A stretch of DNA of 64,000 nt. Source: Promethearchaeati archaeon (GTDB lineage Archaea > Asgardarchaeota > Heimdallarchaeia > Heimdallarchaeales > Heimdallarchaeaceae). The DNA is taken from the NCBI GenBank assembly GCA_013166775.1, contig JABLTJ010000010.1:32746-96745 (forward strand). The letters run 5' to 3'. Position numbers and translations under genes: made by a program. Positions within the stretch are counted from its first letter, which is position 1; each line of letters opens with the position of its first letter. Positions 44,358-53,505 of the stretch are shown here, piece by piece. The notes below the pieces were generated by a model. That model made no database searches. It was given only the letters and a program-made list of their open reading frames with translations, and was not told the origin of the DNA.

Positions 44358-45212
44358 ATGGGAAGAACGATCTTTGTCAACTATTTAACAAGAAAAGATA
44401 TACTCTCCACATTAACTTCTACAGATAAGAAAATTACGAAATTATCGGATGAAGAAATCATCAACCGACTGATCAATGAAATCCATCAGAAAAAAATCAC
44501 TGTTTCCAAGATAAGGAAAGTATGGTCTAAATCTATGAATAAGTTATTTTTCAATGAATATCAGCGACTATTTTCTTTTACTCCAACAAAAAAATTCGAT
44601 ACTTCTACCAAATTGAAAAATGAGTTTCTTAAAAAAGGTAAGAAAATTGCTCAAGATTTTGAAGTTCAATTCTCAAATATCTATATGACTAAACTTTCTT
44701 CCAAACCATTGCATTATCTTTGTGCGATGTCTTTTGAACAATCAAGTGAATTTAAGAAATTCCTTTTCATTCCTCTTGAGAAACAAATGATACTTTCAAT
44801 CTTTCCTGAAATGGGAGTTGCCACATTTTGGCCAATGGAAAAAGATACAAAACTAAAATTCATTACAAAAGTATTATCTGCTATTGCAGAGAACGTTGAA
44901 GAGGTAAAAGTCAATGCTCTTCTTCTTCGAAAATATGCAACAAAAGAAACAATTAACAAACTAGGCATATCTACACCACAAGAAATTGCAGGTTTTGCTG
45001 GTCTGGATGTTATAGAGTTTAGAGGACCCAATGTTATGTTAGGTTTATCTGGGTTGAAACGAAGACATGATGCAAATGTTGATGTAATAACAAGGGTTGG
45101 TCCCTTTACTGAAATTGAATCAGAAACTTTGAGTTTAATCTGCAGTAAAGGAGCGCAGATAAGAAAATATGAAGGATTAGTATCTATTTTTAATGTTCTA
45201 AAGACAGGGTAA
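44358..45212 (+). CDS. Hypothetical soluble protein
   Basis: A 284-residue protein with no recognised family. The first ~100 residues are Lys-rich and helical (DEEIINRLINEIHQKKITVSK, FLKKGKKIAQDFEVQF). The second half has alternating strands and helices (LCAMSFEQSSEFKKFLFIP, VEEVKVNALLLRKYATKETI, AGFAGLDVIEFRGPNVMLG). The C-terminus contains a Cys in LSLICSKGAQIRKY. There is no signal peptide or membrane helix. It is preceded by a TATA-like stretch at about 44282. It lies upstream of the por operon but is probably a separate unit. Confidence 0.5.
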   Translation: MGRTIFVNYLTRKDILSTLTSTDKKITKLSDEEIINRLINEIHQKKITVSKIRKVWSKSMNKLFFNEYQRLFSFTPTKKFDTSTKLKNEFLKKGKKIAQDFEVQFSNIYMTKLSSKPLHYLCAMSFEQSSEFKKFLFIPLEKQMILSIFPEMGVATFWPMEKDTKLKFITKVLSAIAENVEEVKVNALLLRKYATKETINKLGISTPQEIAGFAGLDVIEFRGPNVMLGLSGLKRRHDANVDVITRVGPFTEIESETLSLICSKGAQIRKYEGLVSIFNVLKTG

Positions 45213-45425
45213 TAATAAATACAGCAAGAGTCAATTAAAATTTAAATCAATTTTTACACATGTCAAATTTCCGATTATCTAAGATTAGTATTGTTAAAAT
45301 TAAAGAAAGTAAATACCCATCTTTTTTACTATTGTCGATTACAAGTGTCTCTCGAAGGTTTTTCATATTTCAAAGAGATACCTAAAAAATTATATTTGAT
45401 GAAAAAAACGAATCACAACAAAGAT

Positions 45426-45432
45426 AAGGTAG
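45426..45432 (+). promoter_or_regulatory. Ribosome binding site AAGGTAG
   Basis: AAGGTAG precedes the ATG at 45438 and selects it as the start of the gamma subunit. The upstream in-frame extension (from 45291) is not like the family. Confidence 0.5.
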
Positions 45433-45437
45433 AGTTA

Positions 45438-45998
45438 ATGATAGAAATCATTCAAATTAGTAGAGGTGGCTCTGGAGGAGTCACAGGTGCCAAAATATTA
45501 GCAGATGCTGCAATGTATGAAGACAAATTTGGGTACTCTCAAGCAATTCCGAAGTATGGATCAGAAAGAAGAGGAGCTGCAGTTGAAGCATACGTCCGAT
45601 TTGATAATAAACCAATCAGATTACACAGTCCAGTGTATAATGCTGATCATGCTCTTGTTTTAGATGAATCTCTCATCGATAGAATTGATTTTAATACAGT
45701 GAGTAGAGACGGTGTTGTGATTATCAATAGTACACAAATTCCAGAACAATTCAAAGGTTCAGGAAGAAAGATTGCACTTGTTGATGCAACCAGAATCTCA
45801 CAAGACTTAGGTTTAGTACTCAGTGGATTTACATTAGTGAATATGACAATGTTAGGAGCTTTTGCAAAAGGAACTGAAATAGTAAGTTTAGGAAATCTAG
45901 TAAAAGCAATAGAAGAATTCTGGGGAGAGAAAAGAGCTCCAAAGAACGTTGAAGCAGCGAAAAGAGCTTATGAAGAAACAAAGATGGTAATAGCATGA
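45438..45998 (+). CDS. porG: 2-oxoacid:ferredoxin oxidoreductase, gamma subunit
   Basis: About 186 residues from ATG 45438, the normal family length. It begins MIEIIQISRGGSGGVTGAKI, with the glycine-rich start of the gamma subunit, followed by PKYGSERRGAAVEAYVR and a C-terminal helical tail. The gamma subunit joins the alpha/beta catalytic core in this four-subunit enzyme, which oxidises pyruvate or a related 2-oxoacid with CoA and ferredoxin. The frame is open upstream to 45291, but that extension is poorly conserved in style. Next come delta (overlapping ATGA-type), alpha and beta genes. The keto acid cannot be told with certainty from gamma. Confidence 0.9.
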   Translation: MIEIIQISRGGSGGVTGAKILADAAMYEDKFGYSQAIPKYGSERRGAAVEAYVRFDNKPIRLHSPVYNADHALVLDESLIDRIDFNTVSRDGVVIINSTQIPEQFKGSGRKIALVDATRISQDLGLVLSGFTLVNMTMLGAFAKGTEIVSLGNLVKAIEEFWGEKRAPKNVEAAKRAYEETKMVIA

Positions 45999-46267
45999 CA
46001 GAAGGACCAAGTTCGCCAATATTACTCCCAATGGAAGGGGCTGCAGGAAGAACAGGTGATTGGAGAACACAAAAACCTGTAGTGGATCCTGATCTATGTA
46101 TAAAATGCAATATCTGCTGGAAGTTCTGCCCAGATAATGCAATCTATAGAGCAGACAGAGAAAAAGATCAAGCGATTAGATATGATTATGAATACTGCAA
46201 AGGATGCGGTATTTGTGCTATTGAATGCCCAAAGGAGGCAATAACCATGGTTTCGGAAGGTGACTAA
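45995..46267 (+). CDS. porD: 2-oxoacid:ferredoxin oxidoreductase, delta (ferredoxin) subunit
   Basis: A 90-residue ferredoxin-like subunit with two [4Fe-4S] motifs: CIKCNICWKFCP and CKGCGICAIECP, each C-x2-C-x2-C-x3-C-P. It passes electrons from the thiamine-pyrophosphate core to external ferredoxin. Its ATG overlaps the gamma stop by four bases, and its own stop overlaps the GTG start of alpha. The extra N-terminal 25 residues (up to CIKC) are the usual delta extension. The length and spacing are normal. Confidence 0.93.
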   Translation: MTEGPSSPILLPMEGAAGRTGDWRTQKPVVDPDLCIKCNICWKFCPDNAIYRADREKDQAIRYDYEYCKGCGICAIECPKEAITMVSEGD

Positions 46268-47411
46268 AGTGGTAGTACAATTTGAAAAAAAATCAATGAC
46301 AGGTAATGATGCAGCAGCATATGCAGCACTTTATGCAAAACCCAAGGTGATTGCAGCTTATCCTATTACTCCTCAAACAACAATTATCGAGAAACTAAGT
46401 CAATATGTTGATGAAGGAAAACTTGATGCAGAATTTATAATAGTTGAAAGTGAGCATTCAGCTCTAGCTGCTTGTATGGGTGCAGCTTGGAGTGGTGTTC
46501 GAACCTTTACAGCAACCTCATCACAAGGTTTACTATATATGGCTGAGAATGTTTTTTGGAGTGGTTACGGAAGATTGCCTATTGTAATGCCAGTTGTAAA
46601 TCGCTGTTTAGCTCCAGGATGGTCAATTTATCAAGATTTACAAGATTCAATGGCTTTCAGAGATGCTGGATGGATCCAAGTCTATACAAAAAACAATCAA
46701 GAGGTTTTTGATTCCATTCTTCAGGGATTTAGAATAGCTGAAGATAAAAGGATTGCAATGCCATATATGCCTTGTTTGGACGGTTTTGTAATCAGTCATA
46801 CAACAGCACAAGTTAATCTTCCAAATGCTGAGGATTCTTTCAACTTTGTTGGTGAATACAAAGATCCTGTAATTGAGGTTGATACTGAAAATCCATGGAT
46901 ATTCGGTGGATTAGTAGGTCCTGAAAAATTCAACAAAGACAGAAAAGATCTGATGGAAGCTATGGAACGAGCAAAGAAGAAGATAGTTGATATGAATAGG
47001 GAATTTGGTGAATATTTCGGTAGAACATATGGAAATGGTTTAGTTGAAGTATATGGAGACGATGTAGCTGACTTAACAATCGTTTCAATGGGCACTATAG
47101 CAGATGAGACTCAGGATGCAGTAGATCTGCTAAAAGAAGAAGGATTAAGTGTCAATGAATTAAGAATCAGAACCTTCAGACCATTCCCTGAAAAAGATAT
47201 AGTTGAATTTGCTAAGCAAAATAATAAATTCCTCGTTATTGATCGTTCAGTGAGTTTTGGTCATGATGGGCAACTTCGAATAGAAATCGAAGCTGTACTA
47301 AAAAGAAATAATGTTGATACTTCAGTCGAAGGAAGAATCATGGGTCTTGGCGGAGAAGATGTTCCTTACACAAAGATCGCTGCTACTGCAAAGAAAGTGT
47401 TAAAGGAGTGA
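46260..47411 (+). CDS. porA: 2-oxoacid:ferredoxin oxidoreductase, alpha subunit
   Basis: A 383-residue subunit. The start is GTG 46260 inside the end of porD. Landmarks are GNDAAAYAALYAKPKVIAAY, PITPQTTIIEKLS, VESEHSALAACMGAAWSG, TSSQGLLYMAE and the later C-terminal block VDRSVSFGHDGQLRIEIE. The Y-P-I-T-P loop near the N-terminus helps bind the 2-oxoacid in the alpha subunit. The pattern is closest to pyruvate (POR) or branched-chain (VOR) enzymes rather than 2-oxoglutarate ones, but this is by eye. It makes acyl-CoA and CO2 together with porB. Confidence 0.92.
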   Translation: MTKVVVQFEKKSMTGNDAAAYAALYAKPKVIAAYPITPQTTIIEKLSQYVDEGKLDAEFIIVESEHSALAACMGAAWSGVRTFTATSSQGLLYMAENVFWSGYGRLPIVMPVVNRCLAPGWSIYQDLQDSMAFRDAGWIQVYTKNNQEVFDSILQGFRIAEDKRIAMPYMPCLDGFVISHTTAQVNLPNAEDSFNFVGEYKDPVIEVDTENPWIFGGLVGPEKFNKDRKDLMEAMERAKKKIVDMNREFGEYFGRTYGNGLVEVYGDDVADLTIVSMGTIADETQDAVDLLKEEGLSVNELRIRTFRPFPEKDIVEFAKQNNKFLVIDRSVSFGHDGQLRIEIEAVLKRNNVDTSVEGRIMGLGGEDVPYTKIAATAKKVLKE

Positions 47412-47417
47412 TATGAT

Positions 47418-48320
47418 ATGAAAGTAACTCAAAAGGATTTATTGAATATACCCAGAAAAGCAATACTGAAAGGTCATTTTGCTTGTGCTGGATGTGGTTC
47501 AGCACTAGCATTTAGACATGCAATTGGATCTATTGCAGATAATGTGATTTTAGTAGTACCTGCAAGCTGTGCTAGTGTATATCAAGGAGGAGGAAAAGGA
47601 GCTTCATTTAATGTACCAACAATTAATACTGCTTTTGCGGCAAGTGATGCTGTTGCTTCAGGCATTCAACGCGCGATGAAAATGAAAGGAAAAGAGGACA
47701 TTAAAGTAGTTATATGGGGTGGTGATGGTTCAGGTGCTGATATCGGTATAGCAACAGAGATTGGTGCTTGTGATCGTCAAGAAAATATCTTACATGTCAT
47801 GTATTCAAATAATGTTTATGGAAATACAGGCGGACAAAGAAGTGGAGATACAATGATTGGTGCTAAAACAGCTACCACTCCACAAGGAAACACTACTCCT
47901 CGTAAGATGGTTCCTTTCATTATGATGGCTAATAATGCTAGATATGTAGCTACAGCTACTGTTGCGTATATGGAGGATTTGGTAACAAAATTCCAAAAAG
48001 CCATTTCATTAGAAGGATTCAAGTTTATGCAAATAGATTCACCCTGCCCTCCAAACTGGAGATCTGATTCCGCTGATTCTATTAAAATAGCTCGATTGGC
48101 AGTTCAAACTGGAATCTGGCCTCTTTTCGAATGGAATCGAGATACAGGGAAAGCAGTTATTAGTCGACCAAATCAGAAGTATGTCGATAAGGAAAACAGA
48201 TTACCACTAACAGATTGGTCGAGTTTGCAAGGTAGAACAAAATCAATGACTAAAGAACAGCTACAAAATCTTGAATCAGACACTGAAAGACAATGGAGTT
48301 TTCTCAAGAAATTCTTGTAA
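47418..48320 (+). CDS. porB: 2-oxoacid:ferredoxin oxidoreductase, beta subunit
   Basis: A 300-residue thiamine-pyrophosphate subunit, with an AAGGAGTG ribosome site just before its ATG. It shows ACAGCGSALAFRHA with cysteines for the proximal cluster, IWGGDGSGADIGI (TPP and Mg2+ loop) and YSNNVYGNTGGQRSGDT. The last is typical of pyruvate-type enzymes. A TTPQGN block follows. The gamma-delta-alpha-beta order is the archaeal POR/VOR arrangement. It decarboxylates the 2-oxoacid and passes electrons to the delta subunit. Confidence 0.92.
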   Translation: MKVTQKDLLNIPRKAILKGHFACAGCGSALAFRHAIGSIADNVILVVPASCASVYQGGGKGASFNVPTINTAFAASDAVASGIQRAMKMKGKEDIKVVIWGGDGSGADIGIATEIGACDRQENILHVMYSNNVYGNTGGQRSGDTMIGAKTATTPQGNTTPRKMVPFIMMANNARYVATATVAYMEDLVTKFQKAISLEGFKFMQIDSPCPPNWRSDSADSIKIARLAVQTGIWPLFEWNRDTGKAVISRPNQKYVDKENRLPLTDWSSLQGRTKSMTKEQLQNLESDTERQWSFLKKFL

Positions 48321-48322
48321 GT

Positions 48323-48350
48323 CAAACTCCTTTTTTCTTACTTTATTTGC
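48323..48350 (+). terminator. Pyrimidine-rich tract after the por operon
   Basis: CTCCTTTTTTCTTACTTTATTTGCC follows the porB stop by a few bases and would serve as an archaeal-type terminator for the por operon. No hairpin is evident. Confidence 0.4.
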
Positions 48351-48412
48351 CTATACCGATTACCCCCATCGATGTTTTTTAATAATCAATTTCCTTTATT
48401 TTCACGACAGAC

Positions 48413-49054
48413 TTGATAGAGACGAGTGAAGTGGACGAGTTATACCAGCTGATATACGGATTTATACAAAGCGCAATTCAACTGAAAAAGTTACCAAGAC
48501 AAGGGTGGATCAGAGTTGGTATTCCTCTCTCAGATGTAGAAAGCATTGCGGATCATGCCTATAATACTGCTATGTTATCTTTGTTATTAAGTGACCTACA
48601 CAATGCAATTCATCCTGAAAAAGAACTCAATACAGAACTAGTTATGAGAATTGCTATTATTCATGATCTTCCTGAATGTAAGTATCAAGATTTTGACAGA
48701 CAACTTGCAATCCTCCTAGGTAAAGATAAGTATCAAGAATTCAAAAATCAAGTTCTAACTTCAGCTAGTACTGAACTTCTCTCTCTAATAACTAATGAAG
48801 ATGTAAAGAACAGATGGAAAGAGATGTTTGATGATTTACAAAATAAAGAATCAATTGAATCGAAATTTGTTTCTTTTGTTGATAAATTAGAAGTTTTAAT
48901 CCAAGCTCTGTCGTATGAGTCATTAGGGTACCATTCTGTTTTATTCGATGATTTCTGGAAAACATCAAAAGAATACTTAGATAGTTGTGATTTTGATGTT
49001 ATCAACGAACTTGTTCCTATTCTTGAGGAAGAAAGGGCAAGATTAGATGACTAG
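48413..49054 (+). CDS. HD-domain phosphohydrolase (HDDC2/YfbR-like)
   Basis: 213 residues from TTG 48413, or slightly fewer if GTG 48431 is used. The HD motifs are present: LPRQGWIRVG then ESIADHAYNTAMLSLLL (first His), IIHDLPECKYQDFD (H-D pair), and FVDKLEVLIQAL (downstream Asp). This ordering matches 5'-deoxynucleotidase-like HD proteins such as HDDC2 and YfbR, which cleave phosphate from deoxynucleoside monophosphates. It is soluble. It lies 90 bases after porB and may not belong to that operon. Confidence 0.85.
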   Translation: MIETSEVDELYQLIYGFIQSAIQLKKLPRQGWIRVGIPLSDVESIADHAYNTAMLSLLLSDLHNAIHPEKELNTELVMRIAIIHDLPECKYQDFDRQLAILLGKDKYQEFKNQVLTSASTELLSLITNEDVKNRWKEMFDDLQNKESIESKFVSFVDKLEVLIQALSYESLGYHSVLFDDFWKTSKEYLDSCDFDVINELVPILEEERARLDD

Positions 49055-49188
49055 AATAAATCTTCTAGGTTTTTGAACACTCTTTTGTTATAGAACTATG
49101 AGTCAGTTTAAAACTGATAAGACCAGATAATATTTGAGCAGAATTGTTCAATTAGAAAGCAACTTAACAATGCTAACATTGAGACTGG

Positions 49189-50379
49189 GTGGTTCAAATC
49201 AGTACAGAAGAGAAATATCATGAGTTAGAAATTTCACCATTTCATGTTCCTTTTCTTAGAGATTTGGGCATCAAAGTAGTCTCCATAATAATGTTTGATA
49301 TAATCTATGGTCCTGTTTGTTTTCTAAAAGAATTGTCTCGATCTAATTTTGGCGATAAACTGAAAGATGTGAGTTCTCTAAGTGAAATATATACAGGTTT
49401 TGCAAGAACAAATGCTGATGTAATTACAAGCTTAGATGAACGCATCGTGCTTGGAAGATTTACTACATTTCAAGATGAAGTAGAAAACATAGTCGTTTTG
49501 CTCTTTGTTTGTGTTCCAACAGCTGATTTAGACAAACTAACTAAATATGCAAGATCACTCTCCGAAAGGACTCAAGGTGATTCCAAAATCTTTGATGAAG
49601 CTTTGAAACATCTAATCGATTCCGAAAAAGCTGAATCAGTGAAAATTCCTTATTCTGCTAGAGTAGGTAATGTAACTAAAGGACTTTCAATAGATGACAA
49701 TTCTGTAATAACTGGAACAGAGTTTAATAATTTTTACGGATTTATATTTATCCAATATCATAAAGGGACTATTGATGGCAGATTCTTTCCAAAGATTATT
49801 GTGGAGAAAAAAATGGATCTCTCCCATTTATTCAAATTTATTGATACACAGAAAAGCGAAGCTGAATTAAAGGAAGGGGATCTAATAAGTCTATACTATA
49901 AAGGATTAGAGCTTCTAGTTTACAAACACAAAGAAAAAGAAGCGATAATGATTGGAGCAAAAAAACCTCATAGTAAGATTAACTATTCATATATTGATGA
50001 CTGGTTTACCTATCTTTTTAATTCTTATATCAATGTAGCAGGTGAAACGAAAACAATTTCTACACAAGAAGCAATCTTATACTTGGACAAAAACATTTCA
50101 AGACAACCAAAAAAGCATATAATTTCAGAACTTGTTGATTTAATAATTCATGCAGAAGAAGATCACCCTGAATTATCTGAACGTCCGGAAAATATCCAAC
50201 AAAAAGGATGGATTACTCTTGATAGGAATTTCCAATTGTTTTCAGAAAATTTGAATTTATTCAAAGGTGGTAACTCAATCTATGCTATAGGTCAGAATCT
50301 TTCAGTTCCAGTATCATCAGTAGTGGAATTTGTTATATTTCTTAAATCAAGAAGACTTGTTGATGTATATAGAAAATAG
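49189..50379 (+). CDS. Longin-like N-terminal domain protein with C-terminal helix-turn-helix
   Basis: A 396-residue protein starting with GTG at 49189. The opening KVVSIIMFDIIYGPVCFLKE is the strand-hairpin entry of longin/roadblock-type domains, followed by helix LSEIYTGFARTNADV and strands around VENIVVLLFVCVP. The middle (residues ~150-300) repeats strand/helix sequence without recognised motifs. The last ~45 residues (SIYAIGQNLSVPVSSVVEFV, IFLKSRRLVDVYRK) look like a winged-helix or HTH. No membrane helix is visible. It is the sixth longin-like protein in this window. Whether it binds a small GTPase is unknown. Confidence 0.6.
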   Translation: MVQISTEEKYHELEISPFHVPFLRDLGIKVVSIIMFDIIYGPVCFLKELSRSNFGDKLKDVSSLSEIYTGFARTNADVITSLDERIVLGRFTTFQDEVENIVVLLFVCVPTADLDKLTKYARSLSERTQGDSKIFDEALKHLIDSEKAESVKIPYSARVGNVTKGLSIDDNSVITGTEFNNFYGFIFIQYHKGTIDGRFFPKIIVEKKMDLSHLFKFIDTQKSEAELKEGDLISLYYKGLELLVYKHKEKEAIMIGAKKPHSKINYSYIDDWFTYLFNSYINVAGETKTISTQEAILYLDKNISRQPKKHIISELVDLIIHAEEDHPELSERPENIQQKGWITLDRNFQLFSENLNLFKGGNSIYAIGQNLSVPVSSVVEFVIFLKSRRLVDVYRK

Positions 50380-50511
50380 CTCAAAACATATTTTCCCTAT
50401 TTCTTTTCTTACCAGTTTAGTAAAACCATGCGAAAAACTATAAGAAATATTAAATTTGATAGCTGTAATATTTTATTATACGCAGTAAAAGCGAAGAATC
50501 GGTGTTATAAA

Positions 50512-51513
50512 TTGAGTAAATTTTCTCTTTCAATAGATTCAACAGAAGAAAAAGTAAAAGACAACCTTGATATGCTAATGAAACTTTCAACTGTGAAAGC
50601 TTCGAAGATGCTGAGAGAACTAGGTGTATTTGAGATTCTAAATAGACCTAGATCTCCTGAAGAGATTTTTCATATGTTAAATTTCAACACATTAGAGGAT
50701 GAGTTTTTCTGTATATTTGATTTATTGGTAAATCAAGAACTAATAACTAAACAAGGAGAATTTTATGCAGATTCCCCTCGTCGAAAATATCTAGAAGAAA
50801 CTCTGGAAACAGAAGTAGAACAAGCTAAAGAAATTGTTCACAAACCATTCAATGCTCTTCTTGATAAATCAGTTCAGAAGTACAAAGCAATACTAAAGGG
50901 AGAACAAGGAAAACTGGATGATAGTAATTTAATTTTAACATTAGATTCACTCTATGGATCTGAATTCTTCTTCCATTTTCGTGATGTGTTTTACACTAAT
51001 TTATCTCAAAGATTACCTTTGTTTGATGCAAAAGATACATTAACGATTCTAAATTGGGGTGGTGGATCAGGTTATGATGCACTTCATCTAGCTAATCATT
51101 TCAAGAATAACGTTATGGTTTTAAGTGTTGAACCCCCAAATTCACTCTATAGATGCAAAGTTATTCAAGATCTTTATGAGGTTTATAATGTTGAATTCCT
51201 TGAGAAAGAAGGATTAGAAATAGAAATGTTAAAAGATTGTGTGGATATTTTTATGGGATCTTCATTTGTATTCAAGGATCACATGAAAGATTACATTAAC
51301 TTAATTCAAACCACTCTAAGTCAAGAAGGTTATCTTACTCTAGCTTTCATTCCTCAACTGAATCTTTCTTTGGATTGGGTGATGAGCATTCATGAACAAT
51401 ATGAATACAATTTGATTAAAGATGATTATCTAGCAAAACTTAGACATTATGGACTATCAAGAACAAAATACATAGGAATGGATAATGGTTTTGTTAGTCT
51501 TCAAAAATCTTAA
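50512..51513 (+). CDS. SAM-dependent methyltransferase-like protein with N-terminal HTH-like domain
   Basis: 333 residues if started at TTG 50512 (LSKFSLSIDS), preceded by CGGTG at 50500-50504. The frame is open upstream to an ATG at 50428, but that 28-codon extension looks unlike protein. An N-terminal region like a winged helix (ASKMLRELGVFEILNRP, SPEEIFHMLNF) is followed by a methyltransferase-like core: LNWGGGSGYDALHLA (motif I with a tryptophan in place of the usual residue) and VMVLSVEPP. Its layout resembles plant-type O-methyltransferases. The substrate is unknown. Confidence 0.6.
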   Translation: MSKFSLSIDSTEEKVKDNLDMLMKLSTVKASKMLRELGVFEILNRPRSPEEIFHMLNFNTLEDEFFCIFDLLVNQELITKQGEFYADSPRRKYLEETLETEVEQAKEIVHKPFNALLDKSVQKYKAILKGEQGKLDDSNLILTLDSLYGSEFFFHFRDVFYTNLSQRLPLFDAKDTLTILNWGGGSGYDALHLANHFKNNVMVLSVEPPNSLYRCKVIQDLYEVYNVEFLEKEGLEIEMLKDCVDIFMGSSFVFKDHMKDYINLIQTTLSQEGYLTLAFIPQLNLSLDWVMSIHEQYEYNLIKDDYLAKLRHYGLSRTKYIGMDNGFVSLQKS

Positions 51514-51533
51514 AATAAAAAAGAGGGAGAAAA

Positions 51534-52676
51534 TTAGTTCTTCTTTTCAATTTGCAGTTCCGATTTTTTAGCAAGCTCTGGAACAATTTGTAAGAATGGA
51601 AGTATAGCATTTGCAATTGTAGAAAATGCGTCATCTTTATTGCCAGTTACAATCATCTTATCAATTTCCAGATTTTGGTATATTTCAGGAAGCTTTTCAA
51701 TAATCATCTCCTGGAATAAACGTGTATCTGCTTTTGCTAGAGCTTCAATTCTTCTCAGAATACCTTCTGCTTCTGCCATTTTAGCTTCTCTAATTGCTGC
51801 AGCGTCTCCTCTTGCTCTAGCTACCATCTCGAATTGTTTAGCATCTGCAAGTTTTTTAATTTGCTCAGCATTTGCATCGGCTTCAATTTCAACTTTAGTC
51901 TGATATGTATGGGCTTCTACTTCAGTTCTTTTTCTCTCTAATTCTTGAACCTTTATCTCCTTATCTTTCTCCTTTGATTCAATATCCAATTCTACTTCTT
52001 GTGTTTCAATGCCTACTTTTCTGCTTACTTCTAAATCTCTTAATTGAGTGATTTCTTGCATCTCTGCGCTTTTAAGTCGAGCTAATTTCTCTTGTTCGAT
52101 TTTCATAATTGCTGAGACATTAGATTTAAGGTTTGGATCTATAATCTCAATATCTCTAATCTCACAACTTTCTATAATTAGTCCCCAGTCAGCAGTTAAG
52201 GCGTGGAGTTCCTTAGTTACAGCTTCAATTATTGCTTGTCTGTCTCGAATGATCTTTTCTAAAGCCATGTTAGCACAAGTTGTACGAATGATACTTTCAG
52301 CAGCGTTTCTAATGATGTTCTCAACATAAGCTACTGATGACTTGTCCCAAGATGTTCTAGAAAAAGCAACTTCAGGATCAATTACTCTCCAGAATACAAA
52401 TGCAGTAACTGATATCTCTTGAAATTCTCTAGATAGCACTTTCTCCTTTGCTTCCAAGAAGGTAGAATTCGTTGTTACTGGTATGACTCTTACTTCATCT
52501 ATCAGTGGCATAACAACTGCCTTTCCACCTATCCCAGCTTTGATAACCTTCCCATTTCTAAAATGAATCATATATGTATCTGATGTAAACTTCCTATATC
52601 TGGAAGCATAAAAGAGTAGGAATAAAACCGCTACGATAACTACTCCAACGGGGATCCAAACTAATGCATTAACCAT
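51534..52676 (-). CDS. SPFH/Band 7 (flotillin- or stomatin-like) membrane protein
   Basis: A 380-residue protein. One N-terminal membrane helix (~5-26: WIPVGVVIVAVLFLLFYA) precedes a SPFH domain of ~170 residues with VISREFQEISVTAFVFWRV-style strands and FSRTSWDKSSVAYVENIIR. Residues ~190-300 form a charged coiled coil (EQEKLARLKSAEMQEITQL), which in flotillins drives oligomerisation. It likely forms ring-like assemblies that organise membrane microdomains or chaperone proteases. It stands near an NfeD-like gene (53484-54290), the classical partner of SPFH proteins, with a decayed gene between. Confidence 0.88.
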   Translation of the reverse strand: MVNALVWIPVGVVIVAVLFLLFYASRYRKFTSDTYMIHFRNGKVIKAGIGGKAVVMPLIDEVRVIPVTTNSTFLEAKEKVLSREFQEISVTAFVFWRVIDPEVAFSRTSWDKSSVAYVENIIRNAAESIIRTTCANMALEKIIRDRQAIIEAVTKELHALTADWGLIIESCEIRDIEIIDPNLKSNVSAIMKIEQEKLARLKSAEMQEITQLRDLEVSRKVGIETQEVELDIESKEKDKEIKVQELERKRTEVEAHTYQTKVEIEADANAEQIKKLADAKQFEMVARARGDAAAIREAKMAEAEGILRRIEALAKADTRLFQEMIIEKLPEIYQNLEIDKMIVTGNKDDAFSTIANAILPFLQIVPELAKKSELQIEKKN

Positions 52677-52766
52677 CTTTTTTCAATACCCTCATTTCTG
52701 TGGTGTTTAAATTCTAGTAATGGGGGCTTTTTAAGGTATCTAAACAAAGATAGTGGGATTAGGTTT

Positions 52767-53505
52767 TTGGATTACAGATATCACTTTAGAAATTTTATTT
52801 TATTTATTGGTTTACTACTCTGCGAAATGAAGACTATACAAAAACCATTCACGTACTTAATCATCGTTATACTTTGTATGAGTCAGACATTCTCTCAAAA
52901 TAAACTTAATAATAACGAGAATGAACAACCTTCTTCAATTTATCAAATACGGACTTGTTCCAAAGATAAGAATTTAGGATTTCTCCTAAATAATCTAACA
53001 GAGCATGAAAGTATAATTATTAAAAACAATGATGATTTCATCCTTCAAGGATTCCCCAGAAATGGGACAAGTAATAATCCTTATAGAATTGAAAATCTTA
53101 ACTTGACTTCTGAACATCTAACAGTATATGATTAGGGAATTGATATCTCTAACACTTCAAAATACTTTATCATTCAGAATAATTTTATTTATAAATATCA
53201 CGGAAGAATAATAATAGAAGATATTTTTCAAAGCACATGTAACATAACTAACACTGTAATAAGACGAAGTATTGGTTCTGGGATCCGTGTTTATAATTCT
53301 TCTGAACTGTTTTTATCTAACAATACGATAGAATTACTTGGTCAACGAGGAACTGGAATTTATCTAGATTCTTCTCCTTTTTGCACATTGGATAACAACA
53401 GCTGTTCAACAGGATGGAGTGGAATCTATATCTGTAGTTTTTCTAGCAACTGGATTAGCTTTCTATTTTCGAAAAAAATACCTCTATGTTGAATCAACTA
53501 AATAA
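52767..53505 (+). pseudogene. Decayed NosD-like right-handed beta-helix surface protein
   Basis: The first 122 codons carry a signal-like hydrophobic segment (PFTYLIIVILCMSQTFS) and the start of a beta-helix-type domain, then stop at TAG (53133). The same frame continues for ~115 codons with beta-helix repeats: GIDISNTSKYFIIQNN, GIRVYNSSELFLSNNT and GTGIYLDSSPFCTLDNNS. Near 53434 another frame (shifted by one) carries the end of a membrane helix, VVFLATGLAFYFRKKY. This looks like a periplasmic/surface carbohydrate-binding or NosD-type protein that lost its middle by deletion plus frameshift. It separates the SPFH and NfeD genes. Confidence 0.65.

Noticed and set aside
45291..45437. N-terminal extension of the gamma subunit
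   Set aside because: It is unlike any family N-terminus and a good ribosome site precedes ATG 45438.
49190..49200. T-arm-like GGTTCAAATC, possible tRNA
   Set aside because: No acceptor stem, anticodon stem or D-arm pairs around it; it lies in the first codons of the gene at 49189.
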